NCBI GenBank assembly: GCA_944321165.1
Contig: CALUKE010000006.1
Span: forward strand, 1 to 64,000
Length of the DNA stretch: 64,000 nt
Reading direction: 5' to 3'
From: an uncultured Odoribacter sp.
GTDB lineage: Bacteria; Bacteroidota; Bacteroidia; Bacteroidales; Marinifilaceae
The translations under genes were made by a program, and so were the position numbers. A model generated the notes under the pieces. It saw only the letters and a list, made by a program, of their open reading frames with translations, ran no database searches and was not told the origin of the DNA. Below, piece after piece: positions 43,731 through 52,708 of this stretch (its first letter is position 1; each line of letters opens with the position of its first letter).

Positions 43731-45014
43731 TTAATCTTGCTGCGGTTCGATGATTTTAACCAGTACCTTGTCGATCCGGACACCGTCCATGTCGACCACT
43801 TCAAAAGTGAAATCATTCCAGCAGACCTGTTCTCCTGATTGGGGAATGTGTTCCAGTAATTCCAAAATTAAACCTCCGACAGTATTGTAATTGCAATTTT
43901 CGAATAGTTCTTCCCGTTTGAAATAAGTGAGAAAATCATAGAAAGGACATTGACCGTCTATTAGCCACCCCTCTTCATTGATCCGTTTGATGATATCCGG
44001 TTCTTTGTGTGGATCGTTCATTGAACCCAACAGGGCTTCTAAGATGTCCCGCAAGGTGATAATCCCCTGACAGATTCCGAATTCGTCGCAGATCAGTGCC
44101 CGACTGATTCCTTCTTCTTTCATCTTTTCCAAGGCTTTGTAAACGCTCATGTTTTCCGGGAAATAACAGGCCTGGCGGATGATGCTGGCTAAATTGAAAT
44201 CGGGAGTATCTAAATGCAGTACTAAGTCTTTCAATAGAATGACACCTTTGACTTCGTCTTTTTTCCCGTCGGTGACTGGATACATGTCGAAGAGCCGTTC
44301 TTCGAGGGCTTTCATTACCTCATTTTTCGACATGTTTACGTCCAGCCACATGATTTCATTCCGTTGAGTCATGATGTCGTCAACTTTCAGATTACCCAGT
44401 AAAAATACCCGTTCAACGATGTCTTGTTCCACTTCCTGTACCTCTCCGTCTTCTTTCCCTTCCTGTACGATTGATTTGATCTCTTCTTCGGTCACTTTGC
44501 TTTCGGAATCTTTCAATCCCAGCAGGTTGAACATGCCAGAGGTACTTTTAGATAAGATCCATACAAAGGGAGCTGCGACAAGTGATAGCAGATACATGGG
44601 ACGAGCGATGATTTTAGAGGCTCTTTCGGCTACGCTCAAGCCAATGCGTTTCGGAACAAGCTCTCCGAAGATTAAAGTCAGATAAGTAACCGATACGACA
44701 ATGACCGTTTGGGCAACGAGATGAGAATAGTGCTCTGAAACTCCCCAGCGTTTTAAAATTTCAGAAAAATCATCGGCTAAAGTGGCGCCTGAATAAATAC
44801 CGGTAAGGATACCGATAAGGGTGATACCGATTTGTACTGTCGACAAGAAACGATCCGGTTCGTTGGACAGTTTTAAAGCCAGACGGGCTGATTTGCTGCC
44901 TTTCTTCGCATCAGTAGAAAGACTGGATTTTCGGGCAGAAATCAGGGCAATTTCGGACATGGCAAAAATTCCGTTCAGTAAAATAAGGGCTATAATGATT
45001 AATATTTCGTTCAT
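43731..45014 (-). CDS. CNNM/CorC-family membrane protein (DUF21, CBS pair, CorC_HlyC)
   Basis: A 427-aa inner-membrane protein, start at the ATG at 45014 (MNEILIIIALILLNG). A DUF21 domain with four hydrophobic segments (about 1-190, FAMSEIALISARKSSLSTDA) precedes a CBS pair (about 205-330, RALICDEFGICQGIITLRDI) and a C-terminal CorC_HlyC domain (about 345-425, NYNTVGGLILELLEHIPQSG). Related proteins export Mg/Co; the substrate here is not known. It is a distant paralogue of 11435-12688. A frame extension to 45086 is probably not translated. Confidence 0.87.
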   Translation of the reverse strand: MNEILIIIALILLNGIFAMSEIALISARKSSLSTDAKKGSKSARLALKLSNEPDRFLSTVQIGITLIGILTGIYSGATLADDFSEILKRWGVSEHYSHLVAQTVIVVSVTYLTLIFGELVPKRIGLSVAERASKIIARPMYLLSLVAAPFVWILSKSTSGMFNLLGLKDSESKVTEEEIKSIVQEGKEDGEVQEVEQDIVERVFLLGNLKVDDIMTQRNEIMWLDVNMSKNEVMKALEERLFDMYPVTDGKKDEVKGVILLKDLVLHLDTPDFNLASIIRQACYFPENMSVYKALEKMKEEGISRALICDEFGICQGIITLRDILEALLGSMNDPHKEPDIIKRINEEGWLIDGQCPFYDFLTYFKREELFENCNYNTVGGLILELLEHIPQSGEQVCWNDFTFEVVDMDGVRIDKVLVKIIEPQQD

Positions 45015-45101
45015 ATAAATAGGTTTTAATGAATCCGTAAAGACGGCAAAATAAGAGATGGCCTTGGTGGCCTTGCCAGTTTGCAAAGAAGAATCGTTGG
45101 G

Positions 45102-45449
45102 CTAAATCAGATAAACACAGCAGATGGCATGTGTCTGTCGATTGGGAAAAGGGGGATAAAGAGGTTTGTTCTCCCCTCGGGGCTGGACCAGTCGGATCGT
45201 TTCAGGGTCCGGTAAAGTGACTGCAAATAATCGGAGGTCTGTGAGTAAAAGCCGTATGTGGTAATAATAAGATTCTCCAGCCTCTTCCTCGCCATCCTGT
45301 TCGTTGTCTGATGCACAATAAGCGGTAGGAGTAGTGTTTTGGAGATAATTATAGACAGGGTACTCCAATACATCCAGTTGTACCAGCAATACAAGCAGAA
45401 TAAATATATAATTAAAGAAACACCTCGCGGACGAGTCGTCGTGATCCAT
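45102..45449 (-). CDS. Small membrane-anchored protein, hypothetical
   Basis: 115 codons: one hydrophobic segment (about 12-29, NYIFILLVLLVQLDVLEY), then an acidic stretch (DNEQDGEEEAGES), then a tail ending PPFPNRQTHAICCVYLI. It is not recognised. The tail (QPRGENKPLYPPFPNRQ) looks like a kept motif rather than random translation. An overlapping ORF (45107-45499) in another frame is equally long but has no such features. It lies 87 bp before the CBS gene on the same strand. A chance ORF cannot be excluded. Confidence 0.45.
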   Translation of the reverse strand: MDHDDSSARCFFNYIFILLVLLVQLDVLEYPVYNYLQNTTPTAYCASDNEQDGEEEAGESYYYHIRLLLTDLRLFAVTLPDPETIRLVQPRGENKPLYPPFPNRQTHAICCVYLI

Positions 45450-45592
45450 GTAATAAATTCATTTTTTCGGCACGAAGTTATATAATAAATGGCTTTCAAA
45501 AAAGCATATCGATGTTATTATTATTAAAAATTATTTTTTGATGAAGATACGGATCAGTGTTGTTGGCTTCAGGCAGGCGGCTTTCTAAAATT

Positions 45593-45633
45593 ACACCTCC
45601 TGTCGAGAAAACTGATCGTTTGACAGGAGGTGT
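45593..45633 (-). terminator. Terminator of the pst-pho operon
   Basis: ACACCTCCTGTC (45593-45604) pairs perfectly with GACAGGAGGTGT (45622-45633). On the minus strand it is followed by AATTTT, 24 bp after the phoR stop. Confidence 0.85.
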
Positions 45634-45657
45634 GAAGGGGGAATATGGAGAAAGGAA

Positions 45658-47418
45658 CTAAGAAATTTTTTTCCTCAGAGAGAAAATAAATTCAAGTCCT
45701 CCGTCTTTTCGTTTTTTCGCAGTAATTTGTCCTTTGTGGAACAATACTGCATTTTTTACAATGGATAGCCCCAGACCGGAACCTCCGTTTTTACGGCTTC
45801 GGCCTTGATTTACCCGATAGAAACGATCGAAAATACGGTCCAGATGCTGCTCTTCGATTCCGCACCCGGTGTCGTAAAAAGAAAAATAGTAAAATTCATT
45901 GTCTTCGGTGTAATTGTCGATTCCGATCGTGATGTTTTCACCGGCATAACTGATGGCATTGTCGATCAGATTTCTGAATATCGAGTAGAGTAAGGTATGA
46001 TTACCTTCGATTTCAACCTGTGTGCCGATATTGTTTTCGACGGTGACGTGGTTGTTGCGTAAAGCGCTTTCCAAATCGGTTGTAACTTCCTGAATGGTGT
46101 CGTGAATGTTGATTGTTTCTTTCTCAAATAGATCGGATGCTTCTTCTGTTTTTGTAATTAGGGCAACGTCCCGGATTAATTCCGATAAACGCAGCACTTG
46201 AGAGTAAGCTCTTTCCAGGAAGAATTTTTGTTTGACCGGATCGATGCGTTCCTGTTCGAGGATGGTCTCAATGTAACCGCGTATGCTGCTGACAGGGGTT
46301 TTCAACTCGTGTGCGATGTTGTTGGTCATTTCCTGTTTTAACAATCTGTTTTTTTCTGCCGAAGAGATATTGTTTAGAGTAATCTCGTAACTGTTGTCAT
46401 AAAAGATCAATAGTTTGACAGCAAAATGTTTTCCATTTTTGGCGATTTTCCCTTGCCAGATGGGAATGGATTTGGCTTGTGGATTGACCGGGGTATTTTG
46501 CTGTAGAAAATTCTGTACCTCTTTGAATTCCGGCGCATCGAACAATTCTTCTACATCGAAGGTGGGTTCGTCTAAAATGGTGTTGACATATTGAATGAAG
46601 TGTGTATTCGCATATATTTTTTTGTGATCGGCTGAAAAGATACAAATCCCCTCATCGGAATGATGGAAATGACGGAGCAGTTTTTCCCGTTCCATATTGA
46701 GCTGGTCTTTACTTTTTTCCAACATTTTGTAATTATTGACGATTTTATGACCGATCTCTCCCAATTCCGTGTCCGGAAAATTGATTTTGTCATAATCCGG
46801 ATGGTTGTTTTCGGCAGTCGTAATGAACTCATTCAATCCTGAAACCGCCTTGCCGAAACGATCAGCCAGATACAGCAAAGAGATGAGGGTTGTAAAAAAC
46901 AAGAGTAAAATGAAATAGGCGAATATTTCATCTGCTTTTAAAATATTTTGCACTTGATCGGTATAAGGAAGTGCGACACGAACGAAATAATTGTTGAATA
47001 AACGGGCATCGTAATAATAGTCAATTCCGGTTGTTTCTGATTTCCGGATATTGGTGCCGTAATGATTCGTCAGCGCTTGTGAAATTTCTGGACGGGCCAA
47101 ATGGTTCTCTACCGTTTGTTCCTGTCGGATGTCGTTGTCATACAGCACGACTCCTTGGCGGTCGATGATGCTGATGCGCAGGCCTGACGGTAATAGTGGC
47201 AATAAGGAGTTTAATGAATCCAGTCTTGCTTCCTGGATCAGGTGATGTGAATCAATGTATTTGGCGATCACTTCGACATAGGCATTGAGACCGGATTTAA
47301 AGCTTTCCGATTTGTACATTTTTTCCCGATTTTGTTGTACCGCCACGATGATGACTGTAAATATCGTGAATACGATCAGAAAATAGAGAAAAATCTTCTT
47401 TTTATAAGTCAGATGCAT
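45658..47418 (-). CDS. phoR: Phosphate-type sensor histidine kinase PhoR
   Basis: A 586-aa kinase. A first membrane helix (about 8-27), a periplasmic sensor region (about 30-165), a second helix (about 166-186), a linker and PAS-like region (about 235-350), and HisKA with the phospho-acceptor His370 in NNIAHELKTPVSSIRGYIET. The HATPase domain follows with N, G1 and G2 boxes (IFRNLIDNAISYAGE, FYDTGCGIEEQH, KNGGSGLGLSIVKNA). PhoR phosphorylates PhoB when phosphate is low. It is last in the operon after pstSCAB-phoU-phoB, which settles the identity. The large periplasmic domain differs from E. coli PhoR, which has little. Confidence 0.9.
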   Translation of the reverse strand: MHLTYKKKIFLYFLIVFTIFTVIIVAVQQNREKMYKSESFKSGLNAYVEVIAKYIDSHHLIQEARLDSLNSLLPLLPSGLRISIIDRQGVVLYDNDIRQEQTVENHLARPEISQALTNHYGTNIRKSETTGIDYYYDARLFNNYFVRVALPYTDQVQNILKADEIFAYFILLLFFTTLISLLYLADRFGKAVSGLNEFITTAENNHPDYDKINFPDTELGEIGHKIVNNYKMLEKSKDQLNMEREKLLRHFHHSDEGICIFSADHKKIYANTHFIQYVNTILDEPTFDVEELFDAPEFKEVQNFLQQNTPVNPQAKSIPIWQGKIAKNGKHFAVKLLIFYDNSYEITLNNISSAEKNRLLKQEMTNNIAHELKTPVSSIRGYIETILEQERIDPVKQKFFLERAYSQVLRLSELIRDVALITKTEEASDLFEKETINIHDTIQEVTTDLESALRNNHVTVENNIGTQVEIEGNHTLLYSIFRNLIDNAISYAGENITIGIDNYTEDNEFYYFSFYDTGCGIEEQHLDRIFDRFYRVNQGRSRKNGGSGLGLSIVKNAVLFHKGQITAKKRKDGGLEFIFSLRKKIS

Positions 47419-47451
47419 AAGTGATGTAAACTGTAAGATTTAAGGATTGAT

Positions 47452-48135
47452 TTAGTTTTCCAGGCAATAACCGTATCCTGAACGATTGGCGATGTGCTTC
47501 CCAAAAGTACCTAATTTTTTCCGAAGGCGGGTGATGTGGACATCTACCGTTCGTTCCAATACATACCCGTCCTCTTGCCAGGCTTTGCCCAAGATGTCTT
47601 CCCGTGAAAATACCCGGTTGGGAGCTTTGGCCATCATGCTGAGTATTTCGAATTCTTTTTTGGTTAGCAGCACCTGCTGATCTTTGACGTATACATTTTT
47701 GCTGTTCAGGTCAATGCTGAGATCTCCGATTTGGAGCAGTCGCTTTTTCTCCGGAAGATTGGTGTTGCCGGCCCTTTTCAGTACTGCTTTGACTCGGGCG
47801 CTGACTTCTTTGATCGAAAACGGTTTGGCGATGTAGTCGTCTCCTCCCAGACTAAAACCTGTCAGCATGTCGTTCTCGGTGTCTTTGGCTGTCAGAAAAA
47901 TGATGGGAGTGTCTAAATGCAATTCTTTACGGACTTTTTCTGCCATTTTGAAACCAGACATCCCTTCCATCATAACGTCCAGCAAAATCAGTTCATGTTC
48001 GTCTGTCAGTATTTTTAATGCTTCTTCGGCTGAATTGGCAATGTCTACGGCAAAGCCTTCGCTTTCCAGGTTGAATTGAAGAATTTCACACAGATCTTCT
48101 TCATCGTCGACTACTAATATTTTGTTGCGTTCCAT
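47452..48135 (-). CDS. phoB: Response regulator PhoB (OmpR family)
   Basis: A 227-aa regulator starting MERNKILVVDDEEDLCEILQ (ATG at 48135). The receiver domain carries acidic pocket DDEED (10-14), phospho-acceptor Asp53 in LILLDVMMEGMSG, and Lys105-region KPFS. The winged-helix DNA-binding domain (about 130-225) has LTKKEFEILSMMAKAPNRVF and TVDVHITRLRKKLG. It would bind the Pho-box repeats before pstS. An upstream in-frame ATG at 48216 overlaps the phoU end and is unlikely. Confidence 0.92.
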   Translation of the reverse strand: MERNKILVVDDEEDLCEILQFNLESEGFAVDIANSAEEALKILTDEHELILLDVMMEGMSGFKMAEKVRKELHLDTPIIFLTAKDTENDMLTGFSLGGDDYIAKPFSIKEVSARVKAVLKRAGNTNLPEKKRLLQIGDLSIDLNSKNVYVKDQQVLLTKKEFEILSMMAKAPNRVFSREDILGKAWQEDGYVLERTVDVHITRLRKKLGTFGKHIANRSGYGYCLEN

Positions 48136-48181
48136 TGTGTTTGATATTTTCAAAATGATTTTTTTTTGTTTTAAGCCAGGT

Positions 48182-48892
48182 TTACCCTTCGCTTCCTGCC
48201 CGCAGAATCTCTCCATCCTGTTTGGGCCAGTGTTTGATGTTTTTCCCTTCTATCAGATAGATGGCGGCTTCTGCGATATTGGTTGCATTATCCCCGATGC
48301 GTTCGATGTTGTAAGCCATGCTATTGATGCACAGGGCATCGGTCATTTCCTGTCGGGATAGTGTTTTTTCAGCACATTGAGATGGCAGGTGGTGACCGAT
48401 ATGTTCATGTAAGGCATCTACCTGATCGTCTGTGTCTATGGTGTCTTTGGCCAGCTGGATGTCTTCGCATGTAAAAGCAAATATAGCGTTTTGCGTCATA
48501 TTTTCTGTGAGATCGAGCATCTTAAATAAATCTTTTTTATAGCGTGTGAATAGTGCTCCGTCGACCTGAATTCTTTTTATGAAATTGGAAATGTTCAGAA
48601 TCAAATCTCCGATGCGTTCCAGATAGGCAGTCATGTCATAATAAGAAATGATCATCCGAAGATTGGTCGCCCGAGGACTGTACAGCACAATCAGGTTGAT
48701 GACCTCATTGCGCATTTTGACTTCTATGCTGTCGATGATCCGTTCATTGTTGTTGATTTCCGTATATAGATCATCGTTTTGGTTCTCGTTCATCAATTGC
48801 TTGATTAAATTCAGCTGTCGGATGACGATTTTTGCCAATACTTGAAAATCGTCGGTTATCCTGCCGAATACTTTTTCTTTTAGAGTTTTCAT
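48182..48892 (-). CDS. phoU: Phosphate-uptake regulator PhoU
   Basis: A 236-aa all-helical protein of two PhoU repeats. Typical motifs: NERIIDSIEVKMRNEVINLI, the metal-binding-type DMTAYLERIGDLILNISNF in repeat 1, and INSMAYNIERIGDNATNIAE in repeat 2. PhoU links the PstSCAB transporter to PhoR and keeps the Pho response off when phosphate is sufficient. It is 40 bp after pstB. Confidence 0.95.
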   Translation of the reverse strand: MKTLKEKVFGRITDDFQVLAKIVIRQLNLIKQLMNENQNDDLYTEINNNERIIDSIEVKMRNEVINLIVLYSPRATNLRMIISYYDMTAYLERIGDLILNISNFIKRIQVDGALFTRYKKDLFKMLDLTENMTQNAIFAFTCEDIQLAKDTIDTDDQVDALHEHIGHHLPSQCAEKTLSRQEMTDALCINSMAYNIERIGDNATNIAEAAIYLIEGKNIKHWPKQDGEILRAGSEG

Positions 48893-48932
48893 AATTAAAA
48901 GTAGGTTTTGCTTTTATGGCTTATATTTAATA

Positions 48933-49700
48933 TTATCCGAATTGACCGCTGAGGTATTCTTCTGTCCGTTTATCCCGAGGGTTGGTGAACATGATTCGGG
49001 TTTTGTCGTATTCGATCAATTCGCCGAGGTACATAAACATCGAATAATCGGAAATACGGGCCGCTTGTGACATATTGTGCGTAACAATGACAATGGTAAA
49101 TTCCTTTTTTAATTCGAGTAACAGTTCCTCAATGCGGTTGGTCGCAATCGGATCGAGGGCGGAGGTCGGTTCGTCCATCAGTAATACTTCCGGCTTTAAG
49201 GCCAGCGCCCGAGCAATGCACAGACGTTGTTGCTGACCACCGGAGAGGAAGGTCCCTTTTTTAAACAACACGTCTTTGACCTCATCCCACAGACCGACGT
49301 TGGTCAGACAGGTCTCTACGATTTCCTCTTTTTCTTTTTTATTCAATCGGATGCCGTTTAGCTTGTACCCGGCGATGACATTGTCAAAAATACTCATGGT
49401 CGGGAAGGGATTGGGCCGTTGAAATACCATTCCGGCCATTCGTCTGACCTCCATGGGGTTCATTTTTAAGATATTCCGATTGTCCATTAGAATTTCTCCT
49501 TGTATTTCGATGTCTGAATATAGTTCGTGCATTCGGTTGATTGCCCGTAACAAGGTACTTTTCCCGCAGCCGGAAGGCCCCATAATGGCAGTGATGCGAT
49601 TCTTCTTGATATCGGCATTGACGTGACTGACGGCATTTTTCCCTGGCGTATAGGAAATACTGACATCTTTGAGCTGTAATATCGGCTGGTCTATTTGCAT
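48933..49700 (-). CDS. pstB: Phosphate ABC transporter ATP-binding protein PstB
   Basis: A 255-aa ABC ATPase. Walker A GPSGCGKST (41-49), Q-loop VFQRPNPFPTMSI (PstB-typical), signature LSGGQQQRLCIARAL, Walker B VLLMDEPTSALDP, and H-loop VIVTHNMSQAARISD. It drives high-affinity phosphate import with PstC and PstA. Ten bases separate it from pstA. Confidence 0.97.
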   Translation of the reverse strand: MQIDQPILQLKDVSISYTPGKNAVSHVNADIKKNRITAIMGPSGCGKSTLLRAINRMHELYSDIEIQGEILMDNRNILKMNPMEVRRMAGMVFQRPNPFPTMSIFDNVIAGYKLNGIRLNKKEKEEIVETCLTNVGLWDEVKDVLFKKGTFLSGGQQQRLCIARALALKPEVLLMDEPTSALDPIATNRIEELLLELKKEFTIVIVTHNMSQAARISDYSMFMYLGELIEYDKTRIMFTNPRDKRTEEYLSGQFG

Positions 49701-49710
49701 GATTGTTTAA

Positions 49711-50583
49711 TTAAATTTTCCATTTTCTGGCGACGTTTTTGGCAATGATATTGAGCACCAGGATCAATAAGAGTAAAAATAGCGAGGAACTCCAGATCAT
49801 GTCAATCAGATTCGGATCGTTATAGAATTCCCATATAAGTAAAGGTACGGCACTTGTCGGTTTGAGGATGTCCCAATTGATGGCGGTGCTGCCGAGGGCT
49901 GTCAACATTAAAGGAGCCGTTTCTCCCATGACTCGTGAGATTGCTAACAGGGTACCTGTAAATAAACCGCCGAAAGCCGACGGAACCAGGACTTTCAGGA
50001 TGACGCTACTGTAAGAGGAACCTAACGCCAGACCCGCTTCTTTGAGACTGGTCGGCAACATTTTCAAGGTTTCTTCCGTGGAACGGATGATCAAGGGAAG
50101 CATCATAATAGCCAGGGCAACGCTACCGGCCAGTGCAGAATAACTGCTCAGCGGAACTACCACCCAGGCATAGGCAATGATGCCGATGACGATGGAAGGG
50201 GTACCTTGTAACAGATCGGTCAGAAAGCGAACGATGTGTGAAAACAGGGTCTTGGGTTTTTCGGCCAGATAGATCCCTCCCAGTATACCGACGGGAATGG
50301 CGATGACCGCAGCTAAAACTACCATGAGCAGGGTACCTGTTATTCCGTTGGCAATCCCTCCGGGAATGATCTCGCCGACGTTTTTAGCCAGCATTGCATC
50401 CAAGGTACTGGGGGCGGTCTCTGCGAAGAAGTTCAGATTGATTTGTTTATAGCCTTTGCGGATGACTTCCCAGATGATGACAACCAGCGGGATGGCAGTT
50501 AGACCGGAAAAAAAGCAGACTATCCAGAAAAACAAACGATCCTGGAATTTTCGCCAATTTGTTTTATGGGATAATGCATTCAT
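49711..50583 (-). CDS. pstA: Phosphate ABC transporter permease PstA
   Basis: A 290-aa permease with six predicted helices. The binding-protein-dependent transport loop is present (SLKEAGLALGSSYSSVILKV, about 180-205), as are GTPSIVIGIIAYAW and LAISRVMGETAPLMLTALG, both characteristic of PstA. Pairs with PstC. One base separates it from the pstC stop. Confidence 0.95.
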   Translation of the reverse strand: MNALSHKTNWRKFQDRLFFWIVCFFSGLTAIPLVVIIWEVIRKGYKQINLNFFAETAPSTLDAMLAKNVGEIIPGGIANGITGTLLMVVLAAVIAIPVGILGGIYLAEKPKTLFSHIVRFLTDLLQGTPSIVIGIIAYAWVVVPLSSYSALAGSVALAIMMLPLIIRSTEETLKMLPTSLKEAGLALGSSYSSVILKVLVPSAFGGLFTGTLLAISRVMGETAPLMLTALGSTAINWDILKPTSAVPLLIWEFYNDPNLIDMIWSSSLFLLLLILVLNIIAKNVARKWKI

Positions 50584-50584
50584 C

Positions 50585-51436
50585 TCAATTTAATTTTTTC
50601 ATGATCATCTTACCGATGAAATTGATAATGGCTGTGATGAGAAAGAGTAACAACCCGATGGCAATCAGTGAACTGAGTTTCAATCCGTCTGCTTCTCCGA
50701 ATTGATTGGCGATGACGCTGGCCATGGTGTTGCCGGTGGCTGTAAGCGACGTGGGCAACAGGTTGGTATTACCGATCAACATGGTGACTGCCATGGTTTC
50801 ACCCAACGCCCTGCCCAGTGCCAGAACATAACTGGCAAAAATGCCCGATCCCGAGATGGGGAAAATGACCCGTCGAATGACATCCAGACGGGTACCCCCT
50901 AAACTGTAGGCTCCTTCTTTTAGTTCACGGGGGACCATTGATATGAATTCACTGCTCAGCGATGAGGCATAGGGAATAATCATAATGGCTAATACGATGG
51001 CGGCGGTGAGTATGCCGAAACCTTGTTCTGAAAGGTGTAGATTCACCATCAGCGGGCGGAGGGTGTAAAATCCCCACAATCCGTATACGATGGAAGGAAT
51101 TCCTGCCAACAGGTCAATAACGGAACCGATGATGCTGGCTGCCCGGGTGCCTCTGAAATACTCTCCGGTGAATAAAGCGACCGGCAATGAAAATGGAAGA
51201 CAGAATACAAGAGCCAGAAAGGAGGTCAAAATGGTCCCTGTGATGAAAGACAAGGCTCCATATTGTTCGTTCTCCGGGTGAGGATCCCATTCCGTAGAGG
51301 CGATGAAGTTGAAAAATCCGAATTTTTCAAAGGCCGGTATTGCTCCGCTGACCAGAGAATAGACCATCCCTCCGCAAATCAGCAGTACCAATAGTGAGCA
51401 GAGAAATAACAGCCGTTTGAAAATATAGTCGCGCAT
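50585..51436 (-). CDS. pstC: Phosphate ABC transporter permease PstC
   Basis: A 283-aa permease with six predicted helices. Motifs: FLALVFCLPFSLPVALFTGE, DLLAGIPSIVYGLWGF, the EAA-type loop ELKEGAYSLGGTRLDVIRRV, and LALGRALGETMAVTMLIGN. It forms the channel with PstA. One base after pstS. Confidence 0.95.
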   Translation of the reverse strand: MRDYIFKRLLFLCSLLVLLICGGMVYSLVSGAIPAFEKFGFFNFIASTEWDPHPENEQYGALSFITGTILTSFLALVFCLPFSLPVALFTGEYFRGTRAASIIGSVIDLLAGIPSIVYGLWGFYTLRPLMVNLHLSEQGFGILTAAIVLAIMIIPYASSLSSEFISMVPRELKEGAYSLGGTRLDVIRRVIFPISGSGIFASYVLALGRALGETMAVTMLIGNTNLLPTSLTATGNTMASVIANQFGEADGLKLSSLIAIGLLLFLITAIINFIGKMIMKKLN

Positions 51437-51437
51437 A

Positions 51438-52496
51438 TTATTTTAAGATAGGTTGACCGTTATAAGTGATGGTGGCCAGTGTCTGTTTGGCCTGGGTGGC
51501 AATGCTTTCTGGTAGGGGGGAGTAGTGTACCTTGGTCGTGATATCCTGGGCTTCGGCTCCCAGCATCCAGTTCAGTAAGTTGACCGTTGCCTGGGCTTGT
51601 GCTTCGGGACGGTTTTGGTAAGCTTGTTCCTGGTAAAGAATAAGCCAGGTGAAACAGCTGATCGGATAAGCCTCTGCTACGGGCGAGTTGGTGATCATAG
51701 CCCGGGTGTCGGCCGGTATTTCAATGTCTGCGGCAGCAGAGATGCTTTCTGTCGTGGGGGCAATGAAACGACCTGCCTGATTTTGTAGTTTGGCGACTGG
51801 AATTTTTAGGGCAAAGGCATATTCCGAGCCGATATAACCGATGGCTCCGGGGGTTTGACTGATGGTGCCTGCAACGCCAGGATTGCCTTTGGCTGCAATG
51901 CCTGCGGGCCATTTTAACGCTTTGCCACAACCGACTTCTTCTGCCCAGGATGTGCTGATTTTGTTCAGGTAATCACTGAAGACAAAGGTCGTCCCACTGC
52001 CATCCGAACGGTATACCGGATGGATGGCTTTGTCCGGGAGTGTGACTCCGGGGTTTGCTCGTTGCAGCTGCGGATCGTTCCAACGGGTGATTTTACCCAA
52101 AAAGATGTCGGCAATGATGGGCCCGGTCAAATGAAGTTCTTTGGCTTCGGGAAGATTATAGGCCAGAACGACAGCTCCCATGCAGGTGGGGATGTGTACG
52201 ACGGCTGCCGGCATTTCTGACAGTTCGGCATCGCTCAGAAATGCATCGCTGCCTGCGAAATCGACAATCTGGTCTTTCAGGCTGCGGATGCCTCCTCCGC
52301 TGCCGATACCACCGTAGGTTACCGTCACTCCGGTGGAGTCTTTATAAGTTTTGAAAGCTAAATTATAATACGGTAGGGGAAAAGTGGCTCCTGCCGCTGT
52401 CAGGGTGGCATCCTGTCTGCCTTCTGTGTTTTTCTTTTTGGAATTTCCACATGCCATGAGGCTGAGAATCAATACAAAAATAAATAATTTGTCCAT
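51438..52496 (-). CDS. pstS: Phosphate-binding lipoprotein PstS
   Basis: A 352-aa substrate-binding protein. The signal peptide ends in a lipobox (LSLMACGNS, Cys16), unlike E. coli PstS, which is soluble. Phosphate-site motifs are visible: TAAGATFPLPYYNLAFKTY, GIGSGGGIRSLKDQIVDFAG, and YRSDGSGTTFVFSDYL. It captures phosphate in the periplasm for PstCAB. It heads the operon. A Pho-box-like element and a -7 box lie in the 120 bp upstream. Confidence 0.95.
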   Translation of the reverse strand: MDKLFIFVLILSLMACGNSKKKNTEGRQDATLTAAGATFPLPYYNLAFKTYKDSTGVTVTYGGIGSGGGIRSLKDQIVDFAGSDAFLSDAELSEMPAAVVHIPTCMGAVVLAYNLPEAKELHLTGPIIADIFLGKITRWNDPQLQRANPGVTLPDKAIHPVYRSDGSGTTFVFSDYLNKISTSWAEEVGCGKALKWPAGIAAKGNPGVAGTISQTPGAIGYIGSEYAFALKIPVAKLQNQAGRFIAPTTESISAAADIEIPADTRAMITNSPVAEAYPISCFTWLILYQEQAYQNRPEAQAQATVNLLNWMLGAEAQDITTKVHYSPLPESIATQAKQTLATITYNGQPILK

Positions 52497-52524
52497 GTCT
52501 TTGAAGATTCGTTTTTTTACGTTG

Positions 52525-52532
52525 CAATATTA
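52525..52532 (-). promoter_or_regulatory. -7 element of the pst operon
   Basis: On the minus strand TAATATTG differs from TAnnTTTG at one base. It lies 29 bp before the pstS start. No TTTG exists upstream at the standard distance; the Pho-box repeats occupy that place, as in activator-dependent promoters. Confidence 0.5.
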
Positions 52533-52552
52533 ATAAGTGCTTACTACACCAG

Positions 52553-52581
52553 TGTTACAATTTTGTGACGATTTTGTTACA
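52553..52581 (-). promoter_or_regulatory. Pho-box-like triple repeat before pstS
   Basis: Read on the minus strand: TGTAACA-AAAT-CGTCACA-AAAT-TGTAACA, three 7-bp units separated by 4-bp A/T spacers (11-bp period). The enterobacterial PhoB site has the same 7-4-7 layout with CTGTCAT-like units. It ends 20 bp upstream of the candidate -7 box. Confidence 0.75.
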
Positions 52582-52644
52582 CTGTCGGAGTGGAAATTTT
52601 TCAAAATGAATCACTCATATGAGGAATGAAAGAAAAAAGAGCTG

Positions 52645-52675
52645 TTGCGGGGGAACAAAATTTCTTATTATTTTG
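52645..52675 (+). promoter_or_regulatory. Candidate promoter of the TtcA-like gene
   Basis: TTG (52645-52647), 21 bp, then TATTTTG (52669-52675), one base short of the usual TAnnTTTG. Its position favours the ATG at 52709 (or 52688) over the ORF's first ATG at 52619. Confidence 0.45.
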
Positions 52676-52708
52676 CCAAAGATTTCAATGGAGTGTAATA
52701 CATATAGA

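Noticed and set aside
45107..45499. 130-codon ORF overlapping the 115-codon membrane ORF
   Set aside because: Different frame, no coherent features; at most one of the two is real and the other has a membrane helix and a patterned tail.
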